A stretch of 64,000 nucleotides of DNA from Sphingopyxis sp. TUF1 (GTDB lineage Bacteria; Pseudomonadota; Alphaproteobacteria; Sphingomonadales; Sphingomonadaceae). The position numbers and the translations under genes were made by a program. Positions 35,669-44,504 of the stretch are shown here, in pieces. Numbering within the stretch: position 1 is the stretch's first letter; the number at the start of each line of letters is the position of its first letter. The stretch covers positions 1,488,001 through 1,552,000 of the forward strand of contig NZ_CP144683.1 of NCBI RefSeq assembly GCF_036687315.1, given 5' to 3'. Under the pieces are notes generated by a model, which did not search any database, was not told where the DNA came from, and worked only from the letters and a program-made list of their open reading frames with translations.

Positions 35669-36478
35669 TCAGGCGGCGGCGAACAAATCGCCATCGGGAT
35701 GCAGCCGCTCGCGCGCGGGCAGGTTAAGGCCGCCCATCGCTTCGCGCAGCTCCTGCCGCGCGACGACATGGCCGATCCCCATGCCGCCAAGATGCGCCTT
35801 GTCGAGCAGGGTGAGCCCGGCCGGGAAAAGCTCGCGATAGATGACGCGTTCGCCAAGCCCCGGGATGACGCGAAAGCCGACTCGGCGCGACAATTGGCTC
35901 AGCGCTTCGCCGACACGGCGCATATTGTGCGCATCGACGTGCTGGAGCCGGTTGCGCAGGATGATCCAGTCGATCGTCCGCCCATCGCTCTTGGCGCGCG
36001 CCTTGCGCGTGTCCCAGATAAGTTCGGAATAGAAGCTGGGGCGCGTTACCTGAAATGTCTCGGGATCGACCTGACCGATCAGGTCGAAATCGATGAAGCT
36101 GTCGTTGATCGGCGTGATCAGCGTATCGGCGCTGGTCGCGAGGTGGCGCGCGAACAGATCGTCGCGGCCCGGCGTATCGGCGATCAGATAATCGGCGTCG
36201 CGGCTCAGCTGCGCGACCTGTTCATCAAGTTCTTCGATCGTCGAACCCGTGAATACCTCAAAGCGCGGAGTTGGCAGCACGATGTCGCGCCGCCGCGCGG
36301 TCTGTTCGCGATTTTCCAGATAGCGGTGAAAGGTGCGCTGCCGTGGGTCGAGGTCGATCCCCGCGACGCGCCAGCCCTGGCTTGCCAGTGCGACCGCAAA
36401 ATGCACGGCGCAGGTCGATTTGCCCGTCCCGCCCTTTTCATTGGCAAAGATGATACGGTGCGGTGCGGGCGTCGTCAT
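35669..36478 (-). CDS. mipZ: Division-plane positioning ATPase MipZ
   Basis: 269 residues from ATG 36478. It has a deviant Walker A NEKGGTGKST (residues about 13-22), switch I IDLDPRQRTFHRYLENR and switch II LIADTPGRDD. MipZ forms ParB-dependent bipolar gradients and inhibits FtsZ away from mid-cell. It is specific to alphaproteobacteria. The open frame extending to 36934 overlaps panC on the other strand and is rejected. It is divergent from panC. Confidence 0.95.
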   Translation of the reverse strand: MTTPAPHRIIFANEKGGTGKSTCAVHFAVALASQGWRVAGIDLDPRQRTFHRYLENREQTARRRDIVLPTPRFEVFTGSTIEELDEQVAQLSRDADYLIADTPGRDDLFARHLATSADTLITPINDSFIDFDLIGQVDPETFQVTRPSFYSELIWDTRKARAKSDGRTIDWIILRNRLQHVDAHNMRRVGEALSQLSRRVGFRVIPGLGERVIYRELFPAGLTLLDKAHLGGMGIGHVVARQELREAMGGLNLPARERLHPDGDLFAAA

Positions 36479-36562
36479 GAGCGTTGCGATTTTCCTCTTG
36501 GCGGCGCATGGGGGCCGCATCGGTGGTGTCTCAGCGCCGCCAATATCGGAGGGCGCCCGGCC

Positions 36563-37402
36563 GTGCAAATCATCCGTGACATCGCGATGCTCCACCGTGC
36601 CGTTACGGCACTGAAACAGGGGGACAAGAGCGTCGCACTGGTGCCCACCATGGGATCGCTGCACCAAGGCCACCTCTCGCTCGTCCGCATGGCACGGCGT
36701 ATCGCCGACCATGTCGTCGTGTCGATTTTCGTCAATCCGACCCAGTTCGGTCCCAACGAGGATTTCGACGCCTATCCGCGGGGCGAAGCGCAGGACGCTG
36801 CGATGCTCGTCGAGGAAGGCACCAGCCTGCTCTGGGCGCCCGACGTCGGCATCATGTATCCGCACGGGCACAGCACGCATATCGAGGTTGCCGAGCTGGG
36901 CGCCGATTATTGCGGCGCCGCGCGTCCCGGCCATTTCGACGGCGTTGCGACCGTCGTCGCCAAATTATTCAATCAGGTGCGGCCCGACGTCGCGATCTTT
37001 GGCGAAAAGGATTGGCAGCAGCTCGCGATCGTCCGCCGGATGGCGCGCGACCTCGATTTCGGCATCGACATCTTGGGCGCGCCGATCGCGCGCGACGCCG
37101 ACGGCCTCGCGCTCTCGTCGCGCAACGCCTATCTGTCGCCCGATCAGCGCGCAGCGGCGACCGCCTTTCCACGCGCGCTGAAGGCCGCCGCAAAGGCGAT
37201 CGCCGGCGGCGCCGAGGTCGCCGATACGCTGGCAAAGGCCGAAACGGCGATCGTTGCGGGCGGCTTCGACGCCGTCGATTATGTCGCGTTGGCCGATGCC
37301 GACAGCCTCGAACGGCTGACCACCTTTCGCGCCCCGGCACGCCTGCTTGCCGCAGCAAGGATCGGCAAGACGCGGCTGATCGACAACTGGCCGGTGGGCT
37401 AG
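36563..37402 (+). CDS. panC: Pantothenate synthetase
   Basis: 279 residues from GTG 36563, with CGGAGGG about ten bases upstream; the frame continues further up but opposite mipZ. The nucleotidyl-transferase motif is PTMGSLHQGHLSLV, with FVNPTQFGPNEDF, then FGEKDWQQ and the KMSKS-like LALSSRNAYLS. It condenses pantoate and beta-alanine with ATP. panB is not in the window. Confidence 0.96.
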   Translation: MQIIRDIAMLHRAVTALKQGDKSVALVPTMGSLHQGHLSLVRMARRIADHVVVSIFVNPTQFGPNEDFDAYPRGEAQDAAMLVEEGTSLLWAPDVGIMYPHGHSTHIEVAELGADYCGAARPGHFDGVATVVAKLFNQVRPDVAIFGEKDWQQLAIVRRMARDLDFGIDILGAPIARDADGLALSSRNAYLSPDQRAAATAFPRALKAAAKAIAGGAEVADTLAKAETAIVAGGFDAVDYVALADADSLERLTTFRAPARLLAAARIGKTRLIDNWPVG

Positions 37403-37426
37403 GTTCAGGACCCAAGTCACCAGCCC

Positions 37427-37502
37427 GTCATCCCGGCGAAGGCCGGGATCTCGTCGGCGCGTCATGATTTAGCGCCGGAATTCCGGCCTTCGCGGGAGTG
37501 AC
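37427..37502. repeat. Intergenic palindromic element, family D copy 2 (diverged)
   Basis: The left arm CGTCATCCCGGCGAAGGCCG is identical to copy 1. The right arm TTCCGGCCTTCGCGGGAGTG is diverged, and GGCGC / GCGCC pair inside. It lies 25 bases after the panC stop. Confidence 0.8.
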
Positions 37503-37640
37503 AAAAGAGGAAAATCCCATCTTTTCCGGCGTTTGAAAACTTGCCCCCCAAAAATCGACATCATCGTTAACACTTTGTTGACCATAAGCCGCAAATTTGG
37601 CCCCGAGGTCTCCATGTGGGTGGAGGTAAAGGGGGTTATC

Positions 37641-37955
37641 ATGGCGAACAGTCTGAAGTCTGCCCAATATCTGATCGAAAGCCGTCTGCTCGATGCGGCG
37701 CGCGGCGATGCCAATGCCTATTTCGATCTCGGTATCGCGTTTTCGACGGGCACCGGCGGGGTCGATGTCGACCTGATCCAGGCGCATAAATGGTTCAACC
37801 TTGCCGCGCTCGGCGGCAATATCGAGGGCCAGCAATGTCGCGCCGACCTGTCGAGCGAAATGTCGCGCGATGAAATCGCCGAAGCGCAGCGCCAGGCGCG
37901 CTCCTGGCTCGACGAGACAGCGCGCCGTCCCGCCGCGCGGCGGTTTGCGGCCTAA
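37641..37955 (+). CDS. Sel1 repeat (TPR-like) small protein
   Basis: 104 residues from ATG 37641, preceded by GGAGGTAAAGGGGG. One clear Sel1-type repeat is seen (DLIQAHKWFNLAALGGNIEG) after DANAYFDLGIAFSTG. Such repeats mediate protein contacts. There is no signal peptide. The stop overlaps the convergent acyltransferase stop (CTAA). An upstream in-frame ATG at 37533 would add 36 unsupported residues. Confidence 0.82.
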   Translation: MANSLKSAQYLIESRLLDAARGDANAYFDLGIAFSTGTGGVDVDLIQAHKWFNLAALGGNIEGQQCRADLSSEMSRDEIAEAQRQARSWLDETARRPAARRFAA

Positions 37956-39103
37956 TCCCTCCGCTTGAAGGGCATATGCCCCTCCAGCCATTCCATCTCG
38001 ACCTCTTCGGCGGCGCGCTCGCGCTCGAGAAACTCGGCGACCGCGCGGCGAAAGCCCGGATCGGCGATGAAATGCGCCGACCATGTCGCGACGGGGCCAT
38101 AGCCGCGCGCGAGCTTGTGTCCGCCCTGCGCCCCTGCCTCGACGCGCTTCAGCCCGCGTTCGATCGCAATGTCGATCGCGCGGTAATAGCATAGCTCGAA
38201 ATGCAGATAGGGGATTTCGGTCAGGCATCCCCAATAGCGGCCGTAAAGCGTGTCGGCCCCCAGGAAGTGCAGTGCGCCGGCGACCGGCCGCTCCTCCGCA
38301 TCATAGGCGATCAGCAGGAGGATCTGCTCTGCCATCGCCCCGCCCATCAGGTCGAACGCCTCGCGGGTAAGATAGGGATGCCCCCATTTGCGCGCGCCAG
38401 TGTCCTGATAGAAGAGCCACATCGCATCCCAATGATCGGGGCGGATCGCATCGCCGGTCAGCTCTTCGATCCGTAGGCCCTCGACCGCGCGTAACCGCTC
38501 CTTGCGTAGCTGCTTGCGCTTTTGCGAATTGAGCGTCGCGAGAAAATCGTCGAAGCTGGCATAGCCTGTGTTCGCGAAATGAAACTGAATGTCGCGGCGG
38601 ACGAGCCAGCCCGCTTCCTCGAACAACGGCATCTGTTCGGGCGCGACAAAGGTCGCGTGCGCCGACGACAGATCATTCTGCCGCACGACCGCCTCGGCCG
38701 CGCGGAGGAGGAGCCGCGCGTCATCCTTGTCGTTCGCGAGAAGGCGCGGGCCGGGAACGGGGGTGAAGGGCGCCGCGATCTGAAGCTTCGGATAATAGTC
38801 GCCGCCCGCGCGCTCCCAGGCATCGGCCCAGGCATGATCGAACACATATTCGCCTTGGCTGTGCGCTTTAAGGTAAGCGGGCGCAGCCGCGACCAGCCTC
38901 CCGTCCGCATCCTCGACGAGCAGCGGCGCCGCCTGCCACCCTGTGCCCGGCCCGACGCTGCCCGATTCCTCGAGCAGCGACAGAAACGCATGGCTCACAA
39001 AAGGATTGCCGCCATCGTGCAACCCGTCCCACGCCGCCGCGTCCACCGCGGCGACGCCGGTGCCGAGCGAGATCGTCCGCGCCGGTGGATCGGCCTCGGC
39101 CAT
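37952..39103 (-). CDS. FemAB-like/DUF482 GNAT acyltransferase
   Basis: 383 residues. NSQKRKQLRKERL, FYQDTGARKWGHPYLTREAF and EAGAQGGHKLARGYGPV are hallmarks of the DUF482 family, a double-GNAT fold resembling peptidoglycan interpeptide (FemAB) enzymes. The substrate has not been defined. It lies three bases after the RidA gene, so it is in an operon with ridA, a HAD gene and a DUF3572 gene. Confidence 0.85.
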   Translation of the reverse strand: MAEADPPARTISLGTGVAAVDAAAWDGLHDGGNPFVSHAFLSLLEESGSVGPGTGWQAAPLLVEDADGRLVAAAPAYLKAHSQGEYVFDHAWADAWERAGGDYYPKLQIAAPFTPVPGPRLLANDKDDARLLLRAAEAVVRQNDLSSAHATFVAPEQMPLFEEAGWLVRRDIQFHFANTGYASFDDFLATLNSQKRKQLRKERLRAVEGLRIEELTGDAIRPDHWDAMWLFYQDTGARKWGHPYLTREAFDLMGGAMAEQILLLIAYDAEERPVAGALHFLGADTLYGRYWGCLTEIPYLHFELCYYRAIDIAIERGLKRVEAGAQGGHKLARGYGPVATWSAHFIADPGFRRAVAEFLERERAAEEVEMEWLEGHMPFKRRD

Positions 39104-39106
39104 CGC

Positions 39107-39571
39107 TCAGGCCGGGCGCACCGCCACGATCGCGTCGGCCTCGACCGCCGCGCCGAGCGGCAGCACCGCGACGCCCACCGCGGCGCGCGCGTGGCGGCCG
39201 GCCTCGCCGAACAATGTTTCGAACAGTTCGGACGCGCCATTGGCGACCTTCGCCTGATCGGTGAAGCTTGGCGCGCTGTTGACGAAGACGCCCAGCTTGA
39301 CGATCCGCTCGACGCGCGACCAGTCGCCGCCCAGCGCCTGCCCGATCTGCGCGACGAGCATCAGCGCGACGCGCTGCGCCGCGTCCTGCCCGCCCGCGAT
39401 GTCCATGTCGTCGCCCAGCCGGCCGGTCACGACCTGCCCGTCGCGGAACGGCAGCTGGCCGCTGATGTACAGCACCCCGCCGTGTTCGACCGCGGGCACA
39501 TAGGCGGCGACCGGCGCAGCGGGTTTGGGAAGATCGAGGCCGAGCTCGGCGATTTTGGCGGCAATATCCAT
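39107..39571 (-). CDS. RidA family protein
   Basis: 154 residues from ATG 39571; the long upstream frame overlaps the HAD gene. The YjgF/RidA fold is visible in GGVLYISGQLPFRDGQVV and in RAAVGVAVLPLGAAVEADAI, which includes the conserved Arg before the last strand. RidA proteins hydrolyse reactive enamine/imine intermediates of amino acid catabolism. This is the longer subgroup with an extra insertion, so exact activity is uncertain. Confidence 0.88.
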   Translation of the reverse strand: MDIAAKIAELGLDLPKPAAPVAAYVPAVEHGGVLYISGQLPFRDGQVVTGRLGDDMDIAGGQDAAQRVALMLVAQIGQALGGDWSRVERIVKLGVFVNSAPSFTDQAKVANGASELFETLFGEAGRHARAAVGVAVLPLGAAVEADAIVAVRPA

Positions 39572-39585
39572 GGGAGAGTCCTTCT

Positions 39586-40227
39586 TCAAACCGGCTGCGG
39601 CGCCGGGGCAGGGATGTTTTCGGCGAGCCGCGCCATGATCCAGCGTTGCGCCGCTTTCCAGTCGTCGATTCGCGCGTGGGCGTGCGGCGACGCGGCAATC
39701 TTGTCCGCGATGGCGGGCTCGCCGACGAAATGAAGCCGCCACACCTCGGGCGCTTCCTCCGCGACCGAGTGATGATGCCCCGCCAGATCGTCGATGAACA
39801 CCGCAACCGACGGACGATATTGCTCGATCAGGCGGCGCACCGGCGCGCCCTTGCCGCCGCGGCTGCCGATCACCGGCGCGTGGAAATCGTGAAGCGCGAG
39901 CTGCTCGATCCGCGCCTGCTGATGCTCGGGACCGACGTTGGTGAGCACGACAATGTCCGCCTCGGCGCCGATCGCCGCCATCGCGGCCAAGGCACCCGGA
40001 ATCGGATATTGCCGCGTCATTTCCTCGCGAAAAAAGCCGTCGAGCAAAGGCCACACCTCGGCGGCCTCCAGCGGCGTGCCGCATTCCTTACGCTTCAGCG
40101 CGTTTGCAAAGCTCGCATCCTCGATACGGAAAATTACGCCATGCTCGGCGTCGACCCATTCGGCGAAGGGCACGACCATGTGCATCAGCACCTCGTCGCA
40201 ATCGGTGATGACGAGCGGGCGGGTCAT
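39586..40227 (-). CDS. HAD superfamily hydrolase
   Basis: 213 residues from ATG 40227, overlapping the DUF3572 stop (ATGA). Motif I is ITDCDEVLMHMVVPF, motif II IVVLTNVGPEHQ, and motif IV VAVFIDDLAGHHHSV; the loop SRGGKGAPVRRL supplies the motif III Lys. It has the full phosphatase residue set. Substrate unknown; operon with ridA and the acyltransferase. Confidence 0.83.
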   Translation of the reverse strand: MTRPLVITDCDEVLMHMVVPFAEWVDAEHGVIFRIEDASFANALKRKECGTPLEAAEVWPLLDGFFREEMTRQYPIPGALAAMAAIGAEADIVVLTNVGPEHQQARIEQLALHDFHAPVIGSRGGKGAPVRRLIEQYRPSVAVFIDDLAGHHHSVAEEAPEVWRLHFVGEPAIADKIAASPHAHARIDDWKAAQRWIMARLAENIPAPAPQPV

Positions 40228-40517
40228 GCGGGACTTCCTTCGAGTCGGTGGGCAGCGGCGGCCAAGCTTGCAGGCGGCACCTGCAACGCATCGGCGCAGG
40301 CGACAAGGTCGTTTTCGTGGGACGTCAGGAACGACAGGATCGCCGCCAGCGTCGCCTGCTCGCCCAGCGAGGCGCGCAGTTCGTCCGGCGCCAACCCTGT
40401 CAGGCCAAGCAGCCGCTCGGCGCGCGGCTCGTCGCTCAAGATCCAACCGAGCGCCTGAAGCGCCAGCGCGGCATCGTCATCGTCATCGTGCAAGGAATGT
40501 GTCCCTAATTGTGTCAT
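40224..40517 (-). CDS. DUF3572 family protein
   Basis: 97 residues, all helical. ALALQALGWILSDEPRAERL, then LLGLTGLAPDELRASL and AILSFLTSHENDLVACAD match the alphaproteobacterial DUF3572 family of unknown function. It is often found beside divK, as here (divergent, 53 bases apart). It is translationally coupled to the HAD gene. Confidence 0.87.
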   Translation of the reverse strand: MTQLGTHSLHDDDDDAALALQALGWILSDEPRAERLLGLTGLAPDELRASLGEQATLAAILSFLTSHENDLVACADALQVPPASLAAAAHRLEGSPA

Positions 40518-40570
40518 GCCGCCGATTCGCCTAAACGGGCCGCATACGCAAGGTGGGGAACGGAACGCAC

Positions 40571-40933
40571 ATGGGCAAGACCATCCTGGTCGTCGAAGAT
40601 AATGAGCTCAACTTGCGCCTGTTCTGCGACCTCCTCAACGCCCACGGCTACAGCGCGCATCCGGTGCGCGACGGCCGCGACGCGCTGGCCAAGGCGCGCG
40701 AGGTGTCGCCCGACCTGATCATCATGGACATCCAGTTGCCGCATGTCAGCGGGCTGGACCTGATCGGCCAGATGAAGGCCGACCTGACCTTGCGCGCCGT
40801 GCCGATCATGGCGGTCACCGCCTATGCGGGGAAGGGCGACGAGGAGCAGATCCGCGCCGCGGGCGCCGAGGCCTATGTCTCGAAACCGATTTCGGTGATC
40901 AAGTTCATCGAGAGCGTGGGGGCGTTTGCCTGA
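40571..40933 (+). CDS. divK: Single-domain response regulator DivK
   Basis: 120 residues, a lone receiver domain. The acidic pair is VVEDNELN (Glu9, Asp10), the phospho-acceptor is Asp53 (LIIMDIQLP), with Thr in VTAYAG and Lys in YVSKPI. DivK tunes DivJ/PleC and the CckA-CtrA pathway of the alphaproteobacterial cell cycle. ATG 40571 is preferred over GTG 40553 because the conserved MGKTILVVEDN starts there. Confidence 0.93.
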   Translation: MGKTILVVEDNELNLRLFCDLLNAHGYSAHPVRDGRDALAKAREVSPDLIIMDIQLPHVSGLDLIGQMKADLTLRAVPIMAVTAYAGKGDEEQIRAAGAEAYVSKPISVIKFIESVGAFA

Positions 40934-40949
40934 GGCGGGTTCCAAGCGG

Positions 40950-41057
40950 AAGTTGCCGCCGCCGCAGGCGGTGGTGGAGGGGCTGCGACGGTAGTGCCAT
41001 GGCCCCTCCGTCAGCGCTTCGCGCTGCCACCTCCCCATGGCTTCGCCACAGGGAGGA
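40950..41057. repeat. Intergenic palindromic element, family A copy 3 (inverted)
   Basis: Carries the family A module in reverse: CCCCTCCGTCAGCGCTTCGC followed by a CCACCTCCCC core and ATGGCTTCGCCACAGGGAGG at the right end. The left half (GCCGCCGCAGGCGGTGG) differs from copies 1 and 2. It lies between convergent divK and rpmG. Confidence 0.85.
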
Positions 41058-41103
41058 GTGATCGGCCACTAATTACCCCTACCCACCATCCCTTCACCCA
41101 CGA

Positions 41104-41131
41104 AAAAGGGCGGCGCAACCGCCGCCCTTTT
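41104..41131. terminator. Bidirectional terminator between rpmG and divK
   Basis: AAAAGGGCGGCG and CGCCGCCCTTTT form a perfect 12-bp stem with loop CAAC. T runs follow the stem in both directions (five T on the minus strand). It is the likely rpmG terminator on the minus strand and could also stop divK readthrough. Confidence 0.88.
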
Positions 41132-41197
41132 GAATCCCCGCCTTCGCGGGAATGAGGCATTTTCAAACCGCGCGGCAATGCCGCACGGGAAAATACA

Positions 41198-41365
41198 TCA
41201 CTTGATCTTGGCTTCCTTGAACTCGACATGCTTGCGCGCACGCGGGTCATATTTGCGCACCGTCATCTTCTCCGTCATCGTGCGCGGGTTCTTCTTGGTG
41301 ACATAGAAAAAGCCCGTGTCGGCGGTGCTCACCAGCTTGATCTTGACGGTCGTCGGCTTGGCCAT
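41198..41365 (-). CDS. rpmG: 50S ribosomal protein L33
   Basis: 55 residues: begins [20 protein letters not shown] and continues with [20 protein letters not shown], ending [10 protein letters not shown]. This is the cysteine-free L33 without a zinc ribbon. A strong terminator lies about 65 bases downstream. It stands alone, with no rpmB neighbour. Confidence 0.95.
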   Translation of the reverse strand: MAKPTTVKIKLVSTADTGFFYVTKKNPRTMTEKMTVRKYDPRARKHVEFKEAKIK

Positions 41366-41574
41366 GGCCCTGTTCCTCGAATTGACTGCACATCCGCCGG
41401 TGACCCGGTGGATGCCGCGGGACTAGGGGCCCCGACGTTGGTGTGAAAAACATGAGAGGGCCGCGCGACGCCGCGCCGCCCTCCAATATCCGGGCGCCTT
41501 TGGCGGGATTCGGTGTTTCTGTCAAGCGAAAGCAACGGACGGACGGCGGCGAACCGCCCGCCCCGGGAAGGGTA

Positions 41575-42300
41575 TCAGGCGTTCCGGATCTCGAAGCGCA
41601 CGGTCATGACCTTCCAGCTTTCCTCGGCCACACCGCCGCGCGTCGCGGGCTTGAAGCGCCACTTGGCGAGCGCGCGCCGCTTCGTTTCTTCAAAGAAGCC
41701 GGGGCTGTCGGCGCTCACCAGTTCGACCGCCTTCACGCGCCCGTCGGTGCCGATGAGCACGCGCACCTTCGCGACTCCCTCGACCCCGCGCCGCTGCTCG
41801 CGGGCCGGATAGTCGGGCTGGAACGCCCCGGCAAAGCGCGCGTCGAGTTCGGCGAGCACCAGCTTGGGCGCGGGTGGATCGGCGGGGAGGGCTGGCGGGC
41901 CGGGATCGATCGGCCGCGCATCGACGATCACCGGCCCGACGGCGACGCGATCATCGTTCAGCGGCACGGTTTCGACGCGCGGCTCGACCGTTTCGGTCGC
42001 CGATGTGGTTCTCGGCGTCGGCTTGGCATCCTCGACGGGTTCGGGCGGCGGGGGTTTGGGCAGTTCGATCAGCGTGCCGGTGATAGGCTTCGTTATCGGC
42101 GGCGTTTCGACGATCATCGGCGACAGCGCCACCGCGACGACGAGCGCGGCGGGAAGCCCGACAGCCAAAAGCGCCGCGACCGGATGGCGGCGCTGATCGC
42201 TGCCATAGAGGGTGCGGGGTAAGGCCGCCGAACGCCCCGCGGGTGCGGTCGTCGCTTCGGGTGCGGTCATCATCGCCGAAATCAGCGGTATCAGGGTCAT
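41575..42300 (-). CDS. tonB: Energy transducer TonB
   Basis: 241 residues from ATG 42300 (AAGGAGAGA upstream). One membrane helix (about residues 42-60), a Pro-rich periplasmic spacer (TLIELPKPPPPEPVED) and a C-terminal TonB domain with YPAREQRRGVEGVAKVRVL and LAKWRFKPATRGG. It transmits proton-motive force to outer-membrane receptors. No exbBD genes are adjacent. A perfect 14-bp palindrome lies about 75 bases upstream of the start. Confidence 0.9.
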   Translation of the reverse strand: MTLIPLISAMMTAPEATTAPAGRSAALPRTLYGSDQRRHPVAALLAVGLPAALVVAVALSPMIVETPPITKPITGTLIELPKPPPPEPVEDAKPTPRTTSATETVEPRVETVPLNDDRVAVGPVIVDARPIDPGPPALPADPPAPKLVLAELDARFAGAFQPDYPAREQRRGVEGVAKVRVLIGTDGRVKAVELVSADSPGFFEETKRRALAKWRFKPATRGGVAEESWKVMTVRFEIRNA

Positions 42301-42373
42301 GGCATCTCTCCTTGCCTTGCGACCCGGCCCCGGCTGCGGTCGATCGCCGCCATCAGCCCGATCACACAACAAG

Positions 42374-42387
42374 GATGTTATAACATC
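42374..42387. promoter_or_regulatory. Perfect palindrome upstream of tonB
   Basis: GATGTTATAACATC is a perfect 7+7 palindrome. On the minus strand it follows TTGACA by a few bases (42395-42400), so it overlaps the likely tonB promoter. It looks like an operator for a dimeric repressor; the protein is unknown. Confidence 0.5.
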
Positions 42388-42424
42388 ACTTATTTGTCAA
42401 GTCGGCTGCTTAGATATGTCCCAC

Positions 42425-42676
42425 TGTGCCCTTGCGAAGGCGGGGGCCCATCGCCTGCGGCCGATTTTAGAGCGGCGCGCGCTAGATCCGCACCACCCCA
42501 AATCCGTTCGTGCTCAGCTTGTCGAAGCACCGTCCTTCTTCTTGCGGCGTCAAAAGAAAGAACGGCCCTTCGACAAGCTCAGGGCAAACGGTTCATATTT
42601 AACCCACACTGCTCTAAACAGCCCGTGGCTAGGACCGCAAACACAGGTGATGAGCCCCAGCCTGCGCAGGGGCGCA
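42425..42676. repeat. Composite repeat: family C-like arms enclosing a family G palindrome
   Basis: Outer arms at 42425-42459 and 42642-42676 are imperfect inverted copies (left TGTGCCCTTGCGAAGGCGGG, right complement TGCGCCCCTGCGCAGGCTGG). Inside lies a separate palindrome, 42504-42591, with arms CGTTCGTGCTCAGCTTGTCG and CTTCGACAAGCTCAGGGC. It fills most of the 390-base space between tonB and gltX, which holds no gene. Confidence 0.72.
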
Positions 42677-42690
42677 TGGCGCGATCCTTC

Positions 42691-44010
42691 TTACGCCTCC
42701 CCGCTCCCCGCCAGCCGCGCAATCGCCTCCTCCTTGGCGATCAGCGGCAGCAGCTCAGCCATGTCGGGACCATGGTCGCGCGCGGTCAGCGCGCGGCGCA
42801 GCGGCAGGAACAGCGCGCGGCCCTTCGCCCCCGTCGCCTCCTTCACCGCGGCGATGAGCGCGTGCCAGGGATCGGCGCTCCAGTCGATGTGCGGCGCCGC
42901 CTTCGCCGCGGCATCCAGCACCGGACGGTCGGCCGCCTCGGTCGCGGGCGGCGCGAACGGCCCTTCGAACACCGCTACCCAGTCGGCAGCCTCGGCGACG
43001 GTCGCCAGATTGGGGCGAATCGCGTTCCAGCGCGCTTCGTCAATCGACGCGGGCAGGCGGTCCGCCACCGCAGCATGATCGCTGAGGTGAAGTATCTTCT
43101 GGTTGAGCAGCGCCAGCTCGGCCTCGTCGAAGCGCGCCGGCGCGCGGCCGAAGCGCGCAAAGTCGATGCCCGCGATCAGCGGCGCCAGATCGGTCACCGG
43201 CTCGACCGGGTCGCTGGTACCGAGCCGCGCGAGCAGCGCGGCGAGCGCGATCGGCTCGATCCCCTGTTCGCGCAAGCTCGCCATGCCGAGCGAGCCCAGC
43301 CGCTTCGACAATTTCCCCTCGGTCCCGACGAGCAGCGCCTCATGCGCGAAGGCGGGGGGTGCCGCACCGAGCGCCGCGAACATCTGAACCTGCGCCGCAG
43401 TGTTCGACACATGGTCCTCGCCGCGCACGACATGGCTGATCCCCATCGCGATGTCGTCGATCACGCTCGGCAACAGGTAAAGCCAGCTGCCGTCGGCGCG
43501 GCGCACCACCGGGTCCGACATCGTCTTCGGCTCGAAATGCTGCGGCCCGCGGATCAGGTCGGTCCATTCGATCGGCACGTCATGGTCGAGCCGGAAGCGC
43601 CAGTGCGGCGCGACGCCTTCAGGCACCGGCGCGTCGATCGGTTTGCGTTCATAGACGGGAGGCAACCCGCGCGAGAGCAGCACCTTGCGGCGGATGTCGA
43701 GCTCTTCGGGCGTTTCGTAACAGGCATAAACGCGGCCCGCCGCCTTCAATTTCTCGAACTCGGCCTTGTACAGCGCGAAGCGCGCCGACTGGCGCTCCTC
43801 GCCGTCGATATCGAGCCCGAGCCAGTCAAGGTCAGCGCGAATGCCCTCGACATACTCCTCCTTCGACCGTTCGACATCGGTATCGTCGATGCGCAGCAGG
43901 AAACGCCCGCCATGTTTCCTCGCCCACAGCCAGTTGTGGAGCGCGGTGCGAACGTTGCCGACATGCAGAAGTCCGGTCGGCGAGGGGGCGAAGCGAGTGG
44001 TGACGGTCAT
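42691..44010 (-). CDS. gltX: Glutamate--tRNA ligase
   Basis: 439 residues, class I synthetase. It has the HIGH-type motif APSPTGLLHVGNVRTAL, the region FLLRIDDTDVERSKEEY and the KMSKS-type KLSKRLG. At 439 residues it is the shorter alphaproteobacterial type; many species carry two GltX proteins, one of which charges tRNA-Gln for amidation. Which type this is cannot be decided here. Start ATG 44010 gives MTVTTRFAPSPTG. Confidence 0.95.
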   Translation of the reverse strand: MTVTTRFAPSPTGLLHVGNVRTALHNWLWARKHGGRFLLRIDDTDVERSKEEYVEGIRADLDWLGLDIDGEERQSARFALYKAEFEKLKAAGRVYACYETPEELDIRRKVLLSRGLPPVYERKPIDAPVPEGVAPHWRFRLDHDVPIEWTDLIRGPQHFEPKTMSDPVVRRADGSWLYLLPSVIDDIAMGISHVVRGEDHVSNTAAQVQMFAALGAAPPAFAHEALLVGTEGKLSKRLGSLGMASLREQGIEPIALAALLARLGTSDPVEPVTDLAPLIAGIDFARFGRAPARFDEAELALLNQKILHLSDHAAVADRLPASIDEARWNAIRPNLATVAEAADWVAVFEGPFAPPATEAADRPVLDAAAKAAPHIDWSADPWHALIAAVKEATGAKGRALFLPLRRALTARDHGPDMAELLPLIAKEEAIARLAGSGEA

Positions 44011-44051
44011 GGGGCGCGCCTATAACCGCATTGCCCGCTGCGTGGCGATAT

Positions 44052-44474
44052 TTATCGCGCCGCGCGGTCCCGCACCGGCCAATAGGCCCAGGCGATCGCA
44101 AGCAGCGAAACGATCAGGAACACGCTATATTCCATCCCGTTGCGCCCGCCGCCGACGACGAACCAGCCCGCGGGCATATGCACCAGGAACAGGCCCAATG
44201 TCAGAATGAAGGCATGGCCGAGCGCGGCAAGGCTGGTCCAGCGGCGCGCGAGCATCAGCGCGGGGCCGACCAGCTCGTAAATTGTCACCGCCATCGCCCA
44301 GCCATATCCGTAGGGAAAGCCTAGACTGTCGAGCCATGTGCCGAACGGGACGACGATGTCGGCCGCCAAGCGGTACACACCGTGGATCAGGATGAGCAGC
44401 GCCACCGTGATCCGCAATATATCGAGCACCCGTTCGGCCCGGTCTGCCGGTGCCTTGGACCCCAGTGCCAGCAT
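44052..44474 (-). CDS. DoxX family membrane protein
   Basis: 140 residues with four membrane helices: ILRITVALLILIHGVYRL, MAVTIYELVGPALMLA, LGHAFILTLGLFLVHMP and YSVFLIVSLLAIAWAYW. The layout matches DoxX/DoxD-like proteins of uncertain function. It lies 30 bases downstream of nadE on the same strand. No catalytic residues are known. Confidence 0.82.
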   Translation of the reverse strand: MLALGSKAPADRAERVLDILRITVALLILIHGVYRLAADIVVPFGTWLDSLGFPYGYGWAMAVTIYELVGPALMLARRWTSLAALGHAFILTLGLFLVHMPAGWFVVGGGRNGMEYSVFLIVSLLAIAWAYWPVRDRAAR

Positions 44475-44504
44475 CGTCCCTTTCCTTTTCTTCCCTGAAA
44501 AACC

